Shown piece after piece: positions 55,135-62,467 of a DNA stretch of 64,000 bases. The stretch is from contig NZ_AZMV01000004.1 of the NCBI RefSeq assembly GCF_000522505.1, positions 124,001 to 188,000 of the forward strand, read 5' to 3'. The DNA is from Bifidobacterium moukalabense DSM 27321. GTDB taxonomy: Bacteria; Actinomycetota; Actinomycetes; Actinomycetales; Bifidobacteriaceae. Made by a program: the position numbers and the translations under genes. The notes beneath the pieces are model-generated. The model was not told the DNA's origin. It worked only from the letters and a program-made list of their open reading frames with translations, and ran no database searches. Position 1 is the stretch's first letter; each line of letters begins with the position of its first letter.

Positions 55135-55863
55135 ATGACATACATGCAGGCGTTGCTGGGATTCGCGGTGCTGGCGGGAGCCATGGCCATGGTTCCCGGT
55201 CTTGACATGGTGATGACCATGAACGAGGCGATTCACTACGGTCGCCGCAATGGCATCATGGCGGGATTCGGCATCCAGTGCGGCGTGCTCGTGTGGGCGG
55301 TCGCCGCTTCGCTTGGACTTGCCGCGCTGATCTCCGCATTTCCGCTGGCCTACGACATCATCCGTGTGATCGGCGGCCTGTATCTGTTCTACTTGGCGTG
55401 GAGCATGTCCGGCATGTCCGATTGGGTGAGGCGAAGGCTCGGGATCGTAACGGGGCGGGCTGCAAAGCAGACCCGGGAATCCACCGATGATCCAGCCGCA
55501 TCCACGGAATCCGCCGCACAGGCCTTGATCGCGCCGACGCCCAGGCCGAGCCTCTTCTCATCATGGTGGCGCGGATTCCTCACCGACTTTTTCAATCCGA
55601 AAATCGGCGTCTTCTACATAGCCGTCATCCCGCAGTTCCTCGTGTCCGGCGTCGGCAATCTCCAAATGGGTCTGTCGCTCGGCCTGATCCATGCCGTCGA
55701 AGGCGGCGTGATCCTCACCGTTGTGGCCTGTGCGGCCGCCACCTTCTCCGCCAAACTCACCAGTTCACGCGGCAAAAGCATCCTTTCCATCGTTACCGGT
55801 GGCGTCATGGCCCTGCTTGGCGGCGCAACCATCCTCGACGTGGTGCGAAGCCACACCGCCTGA
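55135..55863 (+). CDS. LysE-family amino-acid exporter
   Basis: This is a 242-residue membrane protein with about six helices. Early comes AMVPGLDMVMTMNEAIHYGRRNGIMAGFGIQCG, the LysE/RhtB signature region, and later FLTDFFNPKIGVFYIAVIPQF. A polar central loop (residues ~110-140, SAAQALIAPTPRPS) is longer than usual. It lies 177 bases after the permease-dehydrogenase gene, beyond a hairpin, and its 3' end overlaps the converging AraC-family gene by 99 bases. The exported compound is unknown. Confidence 0.9.
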   Translation: MTYMQALLGFAVLAGAMAMVPGLDMVMTMNEAIHYGRRNGIMAGFGIQCGVLVWAVAASLGLAALISAFPLAYDIIRVIGGLYLFYLAWSMSGMSDWVRRRLGIVTGRAAKQTRESTDDPAASTESAAQALIAPTPRPSLFSSWWRGFLTDFFNPKIGVFYIAVIPQFLVSGVGNLQMGLSLGLIHAVEGGVILTVVACAAATFSAKLTSSRGKSILSIVTGGVMALLGGATILDVVRSHTA

Positions 55864-56844
55864 CGGAAGATCACGGCTCATCCCATAATCGTCGTAACGG
55901 TCGGTATGTGGCGAAAGCGGATTCCCGCTGGTCGTATCGTCTCGTTGCATGGTGCGGAAAGCCCTTGGCGTCGCACCGCAGCGTCTGCGGAAGACGTTGG
56001 TGAAGTAGCTGGGTGAGGAAAAGCCGCAGGCTTTGGCGATCTCATTGATTCCCATACCGGTTTCGGCAAGCAGCGCACGTGCATGTTCGATGCGCTGCTC
56101 GATGAGATATTCGTTTGGCGTGCTGCCTACGTACCTGCGGAACAGCATGCAGCACTGGCTTCGACTGATCGAGGCCGCCGAGGCGATATCATCCAGCGTG
56201 AGTGGGTCGCTGAAGCGCTGTTGAATCAGACCGGTCATGGCGAGCACTGCGAACCGGTTGCGCTGCTCGCAAGCATATTCCGGCGTACCCGCATCGTCGA
56301 CAAGGTGGAAATGCTCCAGGGCGGTGTCGCATAGGGCGATCGCTTGGGCGACCGCCTGTAGCGGGCTGGCATCGGTGGCGTTCGGCATCAGCGCGACGAT
56401 ATCGTCGATGGATTGCAGGGCCTTGCGCTGCCATGCCGTCTCGTTGGTCAATGTGATGTAGTCATCCATGTTCTGTGCGGTCCGCCGCTCAACACGCCGT
56501 GCGATGTCGGGGGAGAGCCGTTCGAATAGGGCAGGACCTGCCACCACGCAGGTGAACCAGGATTCGCGCCGGTCCGGGCAGAAGGTGTAGTGCAGCCGGC
56601 TTGAATTGACCATGATGCCCTCTCCGGCCCGCAGCGCCACGATGCGCCCGTTGATGAAATAGGAGATCTCGCCCGTGATGACGTGCAGGAATTCCAGGTC
56701 ACGATGCCAGTGGCGCGAACAGCGGAAATCCCGATAGCGCGACATCGGGTCACGATGCGCGTACAACGGCAGGCCGGGCAGGTTGTAGTGCACCTGTTCG
56801 GACAGGTCCGAGAACACGGTGATCGGTTGGAAATCCTCGCTCAT
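55765..56844 (-). CDS. AraC-family transcriptional regulator with unusual tail
   Basis: The product is 359 residues. A cupin-like N-terminal sensing domain (HWHRDLEFLHVITGEISYFINGRIVALRAGEGIMVNS, ~residues 45-81) is followed by two helix-turn-helix units near residues 215-305 (LTLDDIASAASISRSQCCMLFRRYVGSTPNEYL and INEIAKACGFSSPSYFTNVFRRRCGATPRAFR). Regulation by a small molecule, often a sugar, is typical. After the DNA-binding domain the frame runs on ~55 residues (from RDDTTSGN) with no family likeness. It overlaps the LysE gene end antisense for 99 bases. A lost stop or a frameshift could explain the tail. Confidence 0.88.
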   Translation of the reverse strand: MSEDFQPITVFSDLSEQVHYNLPGLPLYAHRDPMSRYRDFRCSRHWHRDLEFLHVITGEISYFINGRIVALRAGEGIMVNSSRLHYTFCPDRRESWFTCVVAGPALFERLSPDIARRVERRTAQNMDDYITLTNETAWQRKALQSIDDIVALMPNATDASPLQAVAQAIALCDTALEHFHLVDDAGTPEYACEQRNRFAVLAMTGLIQQRFSDPLTLDDIASAASISRSQCCMLFRRYVGSTPNEYLIEQRIEHARALLAETGMGINEIAKACGFSSPSYFTNVFRRRCGATPRAFRTMQRDDTTSGNPLSPHTDRYDDYGMSRDLPSGGVASHHVEDGCAAKQGHDATGNDGKDAFAA

Positions 56845-56887
56845 GGTAGGAATCCTACGCCGACCTCATGATGATGGATGCACGATT

Positions 56888-56918
56888 TTGATAGTACGGC
56901 AATCGGAAACGATATAAA
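56888..56918 (+). promoter_or_regulatory. Candidate plus-strand promoter in the AraC-GNAT gap
   Basis: TTGATA (56888-56893) is followed by GATATAAA (56911-56918), which gives a 17-base spacing to GATATA or 19 to TATAAA. The 440-base gap between the AraC-type gene and the GNAT gene otherwise holds only a possible small ORF. Confidence 0.35.
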
Positions 56919-57064
56919 TGCATGCCATGAAACAGTAATGGATTGTACGATAATAGGTATCTTCAGCTGCAGCGACGAAGATCAAACGAATACCAAAATC
57001 CGACAGTGACAGTGCGATACCTCAATTGCCTGCACTCGGCCGTTTTTGATTGGAGCTGATTGCC

Positions 57065-57193
57065 ATGCATGGTTTCACCATGATCTGTGACCGACTGCTG
57101 AACCATTATCTCGCCTGCGTACATGGTTGGATGCTTGAACGTGGAGCCGGTTGGGATGACGGTATGTGGTTCGCCCGTTGGTACCGTGCGTAG
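57065..57193 (+). CDS. Possible small ORF, 42 residues, Trp-rich
   Basis: ATG at 57065 with TTGGAG about nine bases upstream opens a 42-codon frame ending TAG. The peptide has an amphipathic start (MHGFTMICDRLLNHYLACV) and a tryptophan-rich end (GWDDGMWFARWYRA). I recognise no family. The placement between a plausible promoter and the GNAT gene, plus a usable ribosome-binding site, make it worth listing. Chance occurrence is quite possible. Confidence 0.3.
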   Translation: MHGFTMICDRLLNHYLACVHGWMLERGAGWDDGMWFARWYRA

Positions 57194-57288
57194 GGGCATT
57201 GATTCCCTCCATGCCTTCCAGTCATGACAGGTTCCGCATATTAGGACGGTAATGCCCCCTTAACGATATGCGCGCTATCGTTCAGGCT

Positions 57289-57702
57289 ATGCAGATTACG
57301 TATACCGATGAGAAGAAGTTCACCAAGGAACAGACGCAACGGTTGTTCCGTTCCGTCGGTTGGGTGTCGGGAGAGTATCCGGAGCGCCTGCACAAGGCGC
57401 TGATGGGCTCGTCCACCGTATTCACGGCTTGGGACGGCGACCGTCTGGCAGGGCTGATACGCGTGCTCGACGATACCGAGATGGTGGCCTACATGCACTA
57501 CGTGCTTGTGGATCCGGAATATCAGGGTCACGGCATCGCCGGGCATCTGGTCGGCATGGTCAAAGACAGGTATCGTGATTACCTGTATATCGAGGTCATG
57601 CCCGAGGAGAGCAAAAACGCCACGTTCTACCAGAGGCACGGATTCCGGATCATGGAGGACGGCGTGGCCATGCAGATCTGCAATCCCGGCGAAAGGCGCT
57701 GA
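57289..57702 (+). CDS. GNAT-family N-acetyltransferase
   Basis: This ~137-residue acetyl-CoA-dependent transferase has the acetyl-CoA-binding core VLVDPEYQGHGIAGHLVGMVKDR (motif A, Q/RxxGxG/A), followed by IEVMPEESKNATFYQRHGF, the usual end of the fold. The start is taken at 57289 (MQITYTDE), as small GNATs normally begin this way. The ATG at 57268 adds seven residues; neither has a clear ribosome-binding site. The substrate is unknown. Confidence 0.88.
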   Translation: MQITYTDEKKFTKEQTQRLFRSVGWVSGEYPERLHKALMGSSTVFTAWDGDRLAGLIRVLDDTEMVAYMHYVLVDPEYQGHGIAGHLVGMVKDRYRDYLYIEVMPEESKNATFYQRHGFRIMEDGVAMQICNPGERR

Positions 57703-57714
57703 AACAGGCGGATC

Positions 57715-58713
57715 CTACAGTTTGAACGTTCGTCTGACGAATCGTTCGACCTTGCGCCAGTATAGGTCCGGCGCCACTGCCGAACTCATCACATGGTCGG
57801 CGCCGGGCACCAGCACCTTCTCACGGTCGAGGCTTGAGCAGGCGTTGAAGTTCATATCCAGAAAGCGTGGGGATACGAATGTGTCGGCGTCGCCATGGAT
57901 GAACAGCATCGGAATCGTCGCATGACGGAGCTGCTCCATGCTTGACGCATCGTTGAAGTCGTAGCCGGCCTTGTATTTGCAGACGAGTCCGGCGGCATCC
58001 ACGCACATCGCAGCGAGCAGCCTCGGCAGATGAAACATCGCACGGACCGTATCGATGAACTGCAGTCTTACCGACGCATAGCCGCTGTCCTCGATGGCGG
58101 AAACCACATTACGGGGCAGTCTGGGGTCGCCGACGGTCATCATCACCGTCGCGGCGCCCATCGAATTGCCGTGCAGCAGGATGCGTGCCTCCGGGTCGCT
58201 TTCGATGATCAGATGAATCCAATTGAGCAGGTCATTGCGCTCCAGCCAGCCCATGCCGGTATAACGTCCCTCACTCATCTCATGCGCGCGTTGGGCCGGG
58301 ACCAGAACCGTGAAACCGAGACGTGCAAAACGATGCGCCCACTTCGCCATCTCCGCGGGTTCGCCGGTGTATCCATGGCAACAGATCGCATAGAGATGCG
58401 GTTTCGGGTTCACGCAATCCGGGTCGAACAGCCAGCCATGCAGCGTAAACCCATCGAAACTCGTGATGGTGACCGGCTGCTTGGTCTCCGCGAACCACAT
58501 GCCGGCCTCGCGCGCCTCACCGGAATTCATCAGGCGCCCACGCTCCGGATCATCCGAGGGTGACTGGCGGAGCATGGACTTCCCGTACTGCGAATCCAAG
58601 GCGAACCTGAACAATGTATTCGCGGAAACAGCCAGTGCTCCGGCGAACACCGCGGTCGCGGCCCCCGCCGCAATGCAGATGGTACGGGCGATGTCAGAAT
58701 GGGTGCGCCTCAT
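57715..58713 (-). CDS. Membrane-anchored alpha/beta hydrolase
   Basis: The product is 332 residues. An N-terminal hydrophobic helix (ARTICIAAGAATAVFAGALAVSA, residues ~7-29) anchors the protein with the catalytic part outside. The alpha/beta-hydrolase core has the oxyanion region CCHGYTG, the nucleophile serine in LLHGNSMGAATVMM, the Asp in FIHGDADTFVSP and the His in VPGADHVMSS. It resembles the group often called 'alpha/beta hydrolase, DUF1749/BD-FAE-like' in Gram-positives. The ATG at 58713 is preferred after CGAGGCAGC. The substrate is unknown. Confidence 0.88.
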   Translation of the reverse strand: MRRTHSDIARTICIAAGAATAVFAGALAVSANTLFRFALDSQYGKSMLRQSPSDDPERGRLMNSGEAREAGMWFAETKQPVTITSFDGFTLHGWLFDPDCVNPKPHLYAICCHGYTGEPAEMAKWAHRFARLGFTVLVPAQRAHEMSEGRYTGMGWLERNDLLNWIHLIIESDPEARILLHGNSMGAATVMMTVGDPRLPRNVVSAIEDSGYASVRLQFIDTVRAMFHLPRLLAAMCVDAAGLVCKYKAGYDFNDASSMEQLRHATIPMLFIHGDADTFVSPRFLDMNFNACSSLDREKVLVPGADHVMSSAVAPDLYWRKVERFVRRTFKL

Positions 58714-58974
58714 TGCTGCCTCGATTCCTTGATTCCGTGTATTCGTTCCGCGTTCGCGTATGATGATCACTGTTTTCGATTGTACGTGCGTTCCGCGGTT
58801 TTCCGGTGTCGAACACGCGTTGTCAGATCGATGTGTATACTTAAGGACTGTTGTCTTGGCGAGGGAAGCATATGGCTTCCGTAATCGACTCGGCGTGTGA
58901 GTTCACTCCCTGAGTGTCTTCGCGGCTCGTTGATGCGCCGAAACAGAAGAAACGAACATCAAGGAGTTTTGATC

Positions 58975-59580
58975 ATGGCTACCACCATTACCCTCGAAGG
59001 CGCCGCTCGTACCGAGTTCGGCAAGGGCGCTGCCCGCCGTCTGCGCGTCGCCAAGCTGATCCCGGCCACCGTGTACGCCGGCGGCGAAGACCCGGTCTTC
59101 GTGCAGCTGCCGATGAAGGAGACCACCCTGTCCCTGCGCCACACCAACGCCCTGTTCACCATCAAGTACGGCGATCAGACCAAGATGGCCATCGTCAAGG
59201 ACGTGCAGCGCAACCCGGTGAAGCGTATCGTCGAGCATGTTGATTTCTATGAGGTCAAGGCCGGCGAGAAGATCGACGTCGAGGTGCCGGTGTTCGTCGA
59301 AGGTACCCCGAAGGGTGCCGCCGTCGCATTCGTCGACATTCAGGAGCTCAAGGTTCGCGCCGATGTCGCCAACCTGCCCGAGAAGATCGTGGTCAACGTC
59401 GATGGCCTGACCGACGGTGCCAAGGTCTTCGCCAAGGATGTCGTGCTGCCGGAAGGCGTCGTGCTCGACGTTGACGATCCGGAAGAGTCCGTCGTCACCG
59501 TCGAGGTGCCGGAAGACGCCGCAGCCGAGGTCGCTCCGGCCGCCGCCGATGCCGCGGCCGAGTCCGCCGACGCTGAGTGA
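58975..59580 (+). CDS. rplY: 50S ribosomal protein bL25 (general stress protein CTC form)
   Basis: The product is 201 residues, the long CTC form: an N-terminal 5S-rRNA-binding L25 domain (GAARTEFGKGAARRLRVAKLIPATVYAGG) plus a C-terminal beta domain (HVDFYEVKAGEKIDVEVPVFVEGTPKGAA), then an Ala/Glu-rich tail. The ATG at 58975 follows AAGGAGTTTTGATC. A TATACT box lies at 58836-58841. It is a single-gene unit ending in a strong terminator. Confidence 0.95.
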   Translation: MATTITLEGAARTEFGKGAARRLRVAKLIPATVYAGGEDPVFVQLPMKETTLSLRHTNALFTIKYGDQTKMAIVKDVQRNPVKRIVEHVDFYEVKAGEKIDVEVPVFVEGTPKGAAVAFVDIQELKVRADVANLPEKIVVNVDGLTDGAKVFAKDVVLPEGVVLDVDDPEESVVTVEVPEDAAAEVAPAAADAAAESADAE

Positions 59581-59607
59581 GACGGCTCTTTCATAAACAT
59601 CTGAAAA

Positions 59608-59648
59608 AAAGGAGTCCGCGCGTGTAGATAACATGCGCGGACTCCTTT
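59608..59648 (+). terminator. Terminator of rplY
   Basis: AAAGGAGTCCGCGC (59608-59621) and GCGCGGACTCCTTT (59635-59648) form a perfect 14-bp stem that can extend inward by four more pairs, with a T-rich tail (TTTGTTT). Confidence 0.9.
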
Positions 59649-59804
59649 GTTTCCGTATCATTTCGTGCCATCTCATATCGCGAACGATGGTTATCGATTG
59701 AGATTGCGGTGTGAGAGAGTACTAACCAGAGCCGGTGCCACAAGCGCCGGCATATCACCATCCGCATGCCGTGAAAGCGGCTGATGCACAAGAAGAAGTG
59801 AAGA

Positions 59805-60932
59805 ATGACTGAACAGAATCATCATGATCCGGCGGAGCTCGACAAGCTCGCCGAGAAGTTCACCGTGCTCCCGAACGACAACCCGGCATCCGACGCCAAG
59901 CGCGCCGAGCTCATCGACAAGCCGGCCTTCGGCCAGGTGTTCTCCGATAACATGGCCCACATGACCTGGACCAAGGGTGAGGGTTGGAGCGACCGTCGCA
60001 TCGAACCGTACGCGCCGCTGAAGATGGATCCGGGCGCATCCGTGCTGCATTATGCGCAGGAATGCTTCGAAGGCCTCAAGGCCTACCGCCATGCCGATGG
60101 CTCCACCTGGCTGTTCCGTCCGGATGCGAACGCCGAGCGTTTCCAGAACTCCGCCAAGCGTCTGTACCTGCCGGAACTGCCGATCGACGATTTCATCGGT
60201 TCCGTGGCCGCTCTCGTCAAGCGTGATGTGAACTGGGTTCCGTCCCGCCGTGAATACACCCTGTACATGCGTCCGTTCATGTTCGCTTCCGAGCCGTTCC
60301 TCGGCGTACGTGCGCCTCATGAGGTGGACTACTGCGTAATTGCCTCCCCGTCCGGCCCGTACTTCCCGGGCGGTGTGAAGCCGGTCAGCATCTGGGTTGA
60401 AGACAAGTGGTTCCGCACCGGCCCAGGCGGCACCGGTTTCGCCAAGTGCGGCGGCAACTATGCGGCCTCCCTGCTCGGCGAATATACCGGCATGGACCAC
60501 GGCTGCGAGCAGGTCTGCTTTGTGGATGCCGCGACCAAGACCTACCTTGAGGAGCTCGGCGGCATGAACATGATGGTCGTACACAAGGACGGCCACGTGG
60601 AGACCCCGTCCCTGACCGGCAACATCCTGCCGGGCGTGACCCGCCGCTCCCTGATCCAGCTCATCCAGGACAACGGCCACGACGTGGTCGAGACCATGAT
60701 CGCCCTGGAACAGCTGCTCGAAGACATCAAGTCCGGCGAGGTCACCGAAGTGTTCGCCTGCGGCACCGCGGCCATCATCACCCCGATCGGTCGTTTCAAG
60801 TCCGAGAAGTTCGACGTGACCGTCGCGGACGGCGGCTCCGGCGAATTCACCGTCGCCCTGCGCGACCAGCTGCTTGGCATCCAGCTCGGCGAGATCGAGG
60901 ATCCGCACAACTGGATGTGGAAGGTCTGCTGA
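59805..60932 (+). CDS. ilvE: Branched-chain amino acid aminotransferase
   Basis: This is a 375-residue fold-type IV PLP enzyme for the last step of valine, leucine and isoleucine synthesis. Blocks are HYAQECFEGLKAYRHADGS, LYMRPFMFASEPFLGV, the Schiff-base lysine Lys214 in GTGFAKCGGNYAASLLGEY, EELGGMNMMVV, and FACGTAAIITPIG. Size and motifs match the class II IlvE (BCAT2-like) enzymes. The gene is alone; a large inverted repeat follows. Confidence 0.95.
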   Translation: MTEQNHHDPAELDKLAEKFTVLPNDNPASDAKRAELIDKPAFGQVFSDNMAHMTWTKGEGWSDRRIEPYAPLKMDPGASVLHYAQECFEGLKAYRHADGSTWLFRPDANAERFQNSAKRLYLPELPIDDFIGSVAALVKRDVNWVPSRREYTLYMRPFMFASEPFLGVRAPHEVDYCVIASPSGPYFPGGVKPVSIWVEDKWFRTGPGGTGFAKCGGNYAASLLGEYTGMDHGCEQVCFVDAATKTYLEELGGMNMMVVHKDGHVETPSLTGNILPGVTRRSLIQLIQDNGHDVVETMIALEQLLEDIKSGEVTEVFACGTAAIITPIGRFKSEKFDVTVADGGSGEFTVALRDQLLGIQLGEIEDPHNWMWKVC

Positions 60933-60968
60933 TCTTCGACAAGACCGTTTTTTGACGGTGCGTAGACC

Positions 60969-61063
60969 GCCGGAGGGCGGGATATACGTCAATGCAACAC
61001 GCTCCGGTCCACTCAGGCCGAGGTTGTGCGGTTGCACGGCGCATATCCCGCCCTCCGGCTCTT
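60969..61063 (+). repeat. Long-armed inverted repeat with T-run after ilvE
   Basis: GCCGGAGGGCGGGATAT (60969-60985) and ATATCCCGCCCTCCGGC (61043-61059) are perfect 17-base arms 57 bases apart, with CTCTTTT next. Inside, TGCAAC and GTTGCA can pair as well. In RNA it could be a branched terminator of ilvE or a leader structure of the TRIC gene 80 bases on. Confidence 0.8.
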
Positions 61064-61139
61064 TTGCAGTGAACGCCACCTTTGCGGCTATGGTATTTTT
61101 ACAGTTGATCGAAAGAACTTCGCGAGGGAAGGAAAGGGC

Positions 61140-61877
61140 ATGGAAGTGGCGCTGGAGAGCAATGGGTTCTTTGTCGGAATCGAATATCTGGCGACCTTCT
61201 TCTGCGGCATGGTCGGAGGATTGGCGGCCGTGCGTAAGGGGTACGACATCTTCGCCATTCTCGTTACGACCTGGCTGACCGCATTGGGCGGCGGCATCAT
61301 CCGCGATGTGCTGCTTGGCGAGCTGCCACCGGTGGGCGTTTCCGACAAGGGATTGGTGCTTACGGCGCTGCTTGCCGCCGTTACCGTGGCCATCGCGCAT
61401 CCGGAGATCAACAGGCTCAAATGGTCCATGCTGTCGTTGGACGCGCTGGCGCTGGGACTCTATGCCGTCAATGGCACCAGCAAAGCCATGATGTACCACA
61501 TGTCCGGCACCACGTCGATCTTCCTGGGTATGTTCACCGCATTGGGCGGTGGACTGATCCGTGACATGCTCATCAACGAAGTGCCGGTGGTGATTCGCGA
61601 CAAGCACTGGTACGCAGTGCCATCCGCCGTCGGATGCGTGCTCACCGTGCTGGTATGCAAAGGCGTGAACGCCGGCATCGTCGGTTTCCCGGCGGAGGTT
61701 GTGCTTGATGTGCTTATCGTCTTGCTTGTGGTCGGTATGCGTCTGGTGTCCGAAATCTTCGATATCCAGCTGCCAGGGGCGCTCATACGCCACAATACCT
61801 ATCTCCCGGGTGAATCGAAGTACCTGAAGCGGCCCGTCGTCCATCCGGACGAGGACGACAAGAGCGAACGCCGGTAG
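61140..61877 (+). CDS. TRIC-family cation channel (UPF0126)
   Basis: This 245-residue membrane protein has seven hydrophobic segments arranged as two repeats, each carrying the diagnostic glycine/arginine motif: TALGGGIIRDVLLGE and TALGGGLIRDMLINE. Prokaryotic TRIC proteins are trimeric monovalent-cation channels. The ATG at 61140 follows GGAAAGGGC. A polar C-terminal tail of ~25 residues ends the protein. It converges on rpsT. Confidence 0.92.
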   Translation: MEVALESNGFFVGIEYLATFFCGMVGGLAAVRKGYDIFAILVTTWLTALGGGIIRDVLLGELPPVGVSDKGLVLTALLAAVTVAIAHPEINRLKWSMLSLDALALGLYAVNGTSKAMMYHMSGTTSIFLGMFTALGGGLIRDMLINEVPVVIRDKHWYAVPSAVGCVLTVLVCKGVNAGIVGFPAEVVLDVLIVLLVVGMRLVSEIFDIQLPGALIRHNTYLPGESKYLKRPVVHPDEDDKSERR

Positions 61878-61990
61878 TGCGTGATTCCCGATCTTCCTCC
61901 GCCAGGCCCATGGCACTTTCCTCTTCATCAGAGAGAGGATGATAAGGGGATCGCCGATGGAGCCGACCTCATGAGGGACCCATACAATAA

Positions 61991-62029
61991 CGGAGAAGCC
62001 CCACAGGGTTGTCCTGTGGGGCTTCTCCG
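61991..62029. terminator. Bidirectional terminator between TRIC and rpsT
   Basis: CGGAGAAGCCCCACAGG (61991-62007) and CCTGTGGGGCTTCTCCG (62013-62029) form a perfect 17-bp stem with a 5-base loop. On the minus strand TTATT follows. Confidence 0.88.
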
Positions 62030-62050
62030 TTAGCTGTTGGCTGATGCGGC

Positions 62051-62311
62051 TCAGAGAGCGTTGATGGCCACGGCGAGACCGGACTTGCGATTGGCAGCCT
62101 GGTTCTTGTGGATCACGCCAGCGCCGGCAGCCTTGTCGAGCTTCTGGGCTGCGACCTTGTAGGCGGCCTCGGCGGCGGCCTTATCTCCGGCGGCGATGGC
62201 TTCGCGGGTGGCGCGAACGGCGGTCTTCAGACCGGACTTCACTGCCACATTACGCTTGTGGGCCTTCTCGTTGGTGAGAACGCGCTTCTTCTGCGACTTG
62301 ATGTTTGCCAC
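62051..62311 (-). CDS. rpsT: 30S ribosomal protein S20
   Basis: The product is 86 residues, all-helical and basic: [20 protein letters not shown] at the start and [20 protein letters not shown] near the end, both hallmarks of S20. It binds 16S rRNA at the body. The start is GTG at 62311 with GGAG upstream. It is divergent from lepA, the common arrangement in actinobacteria. Confidence 0.97.
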   Translation of the reverse strand: MANIKSQKKRVLTNEKAHKRNVAVKSGLKTAVRATREAIAAGDKAAAEAAYKVAAQKLDKAAGAGVIHKNQAANRKSGLAVAINAL

Positions 62312-62467
62312 TATTACTCCAAACGACGTTTTCTATAAGGACATACAAACGAAGATGATAACATAGCGCGCGGATAAATCGCCAGCGGACCTAGGAGTGT
62401 CGCAGCGTCCACTGCCGATACTAGCAGTTAGAATCGTTTGCGTCACGTATTTCAGGAGGAGGATGGC

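Noticed and set aside
56963-57199. A 78-codon minus-strand frame in the AraC-GNAT gap
   Set aside because: No ribosome-binding site, no hydrophobic or domain pattern, and codon use unlike neighbouring genes.
60933-61139. Glycine riboswitch before the TRIC gene
   Set aside because: The conserved glycine-aptamer elements are not present; the structure is a plain long-armed inverted repeat.
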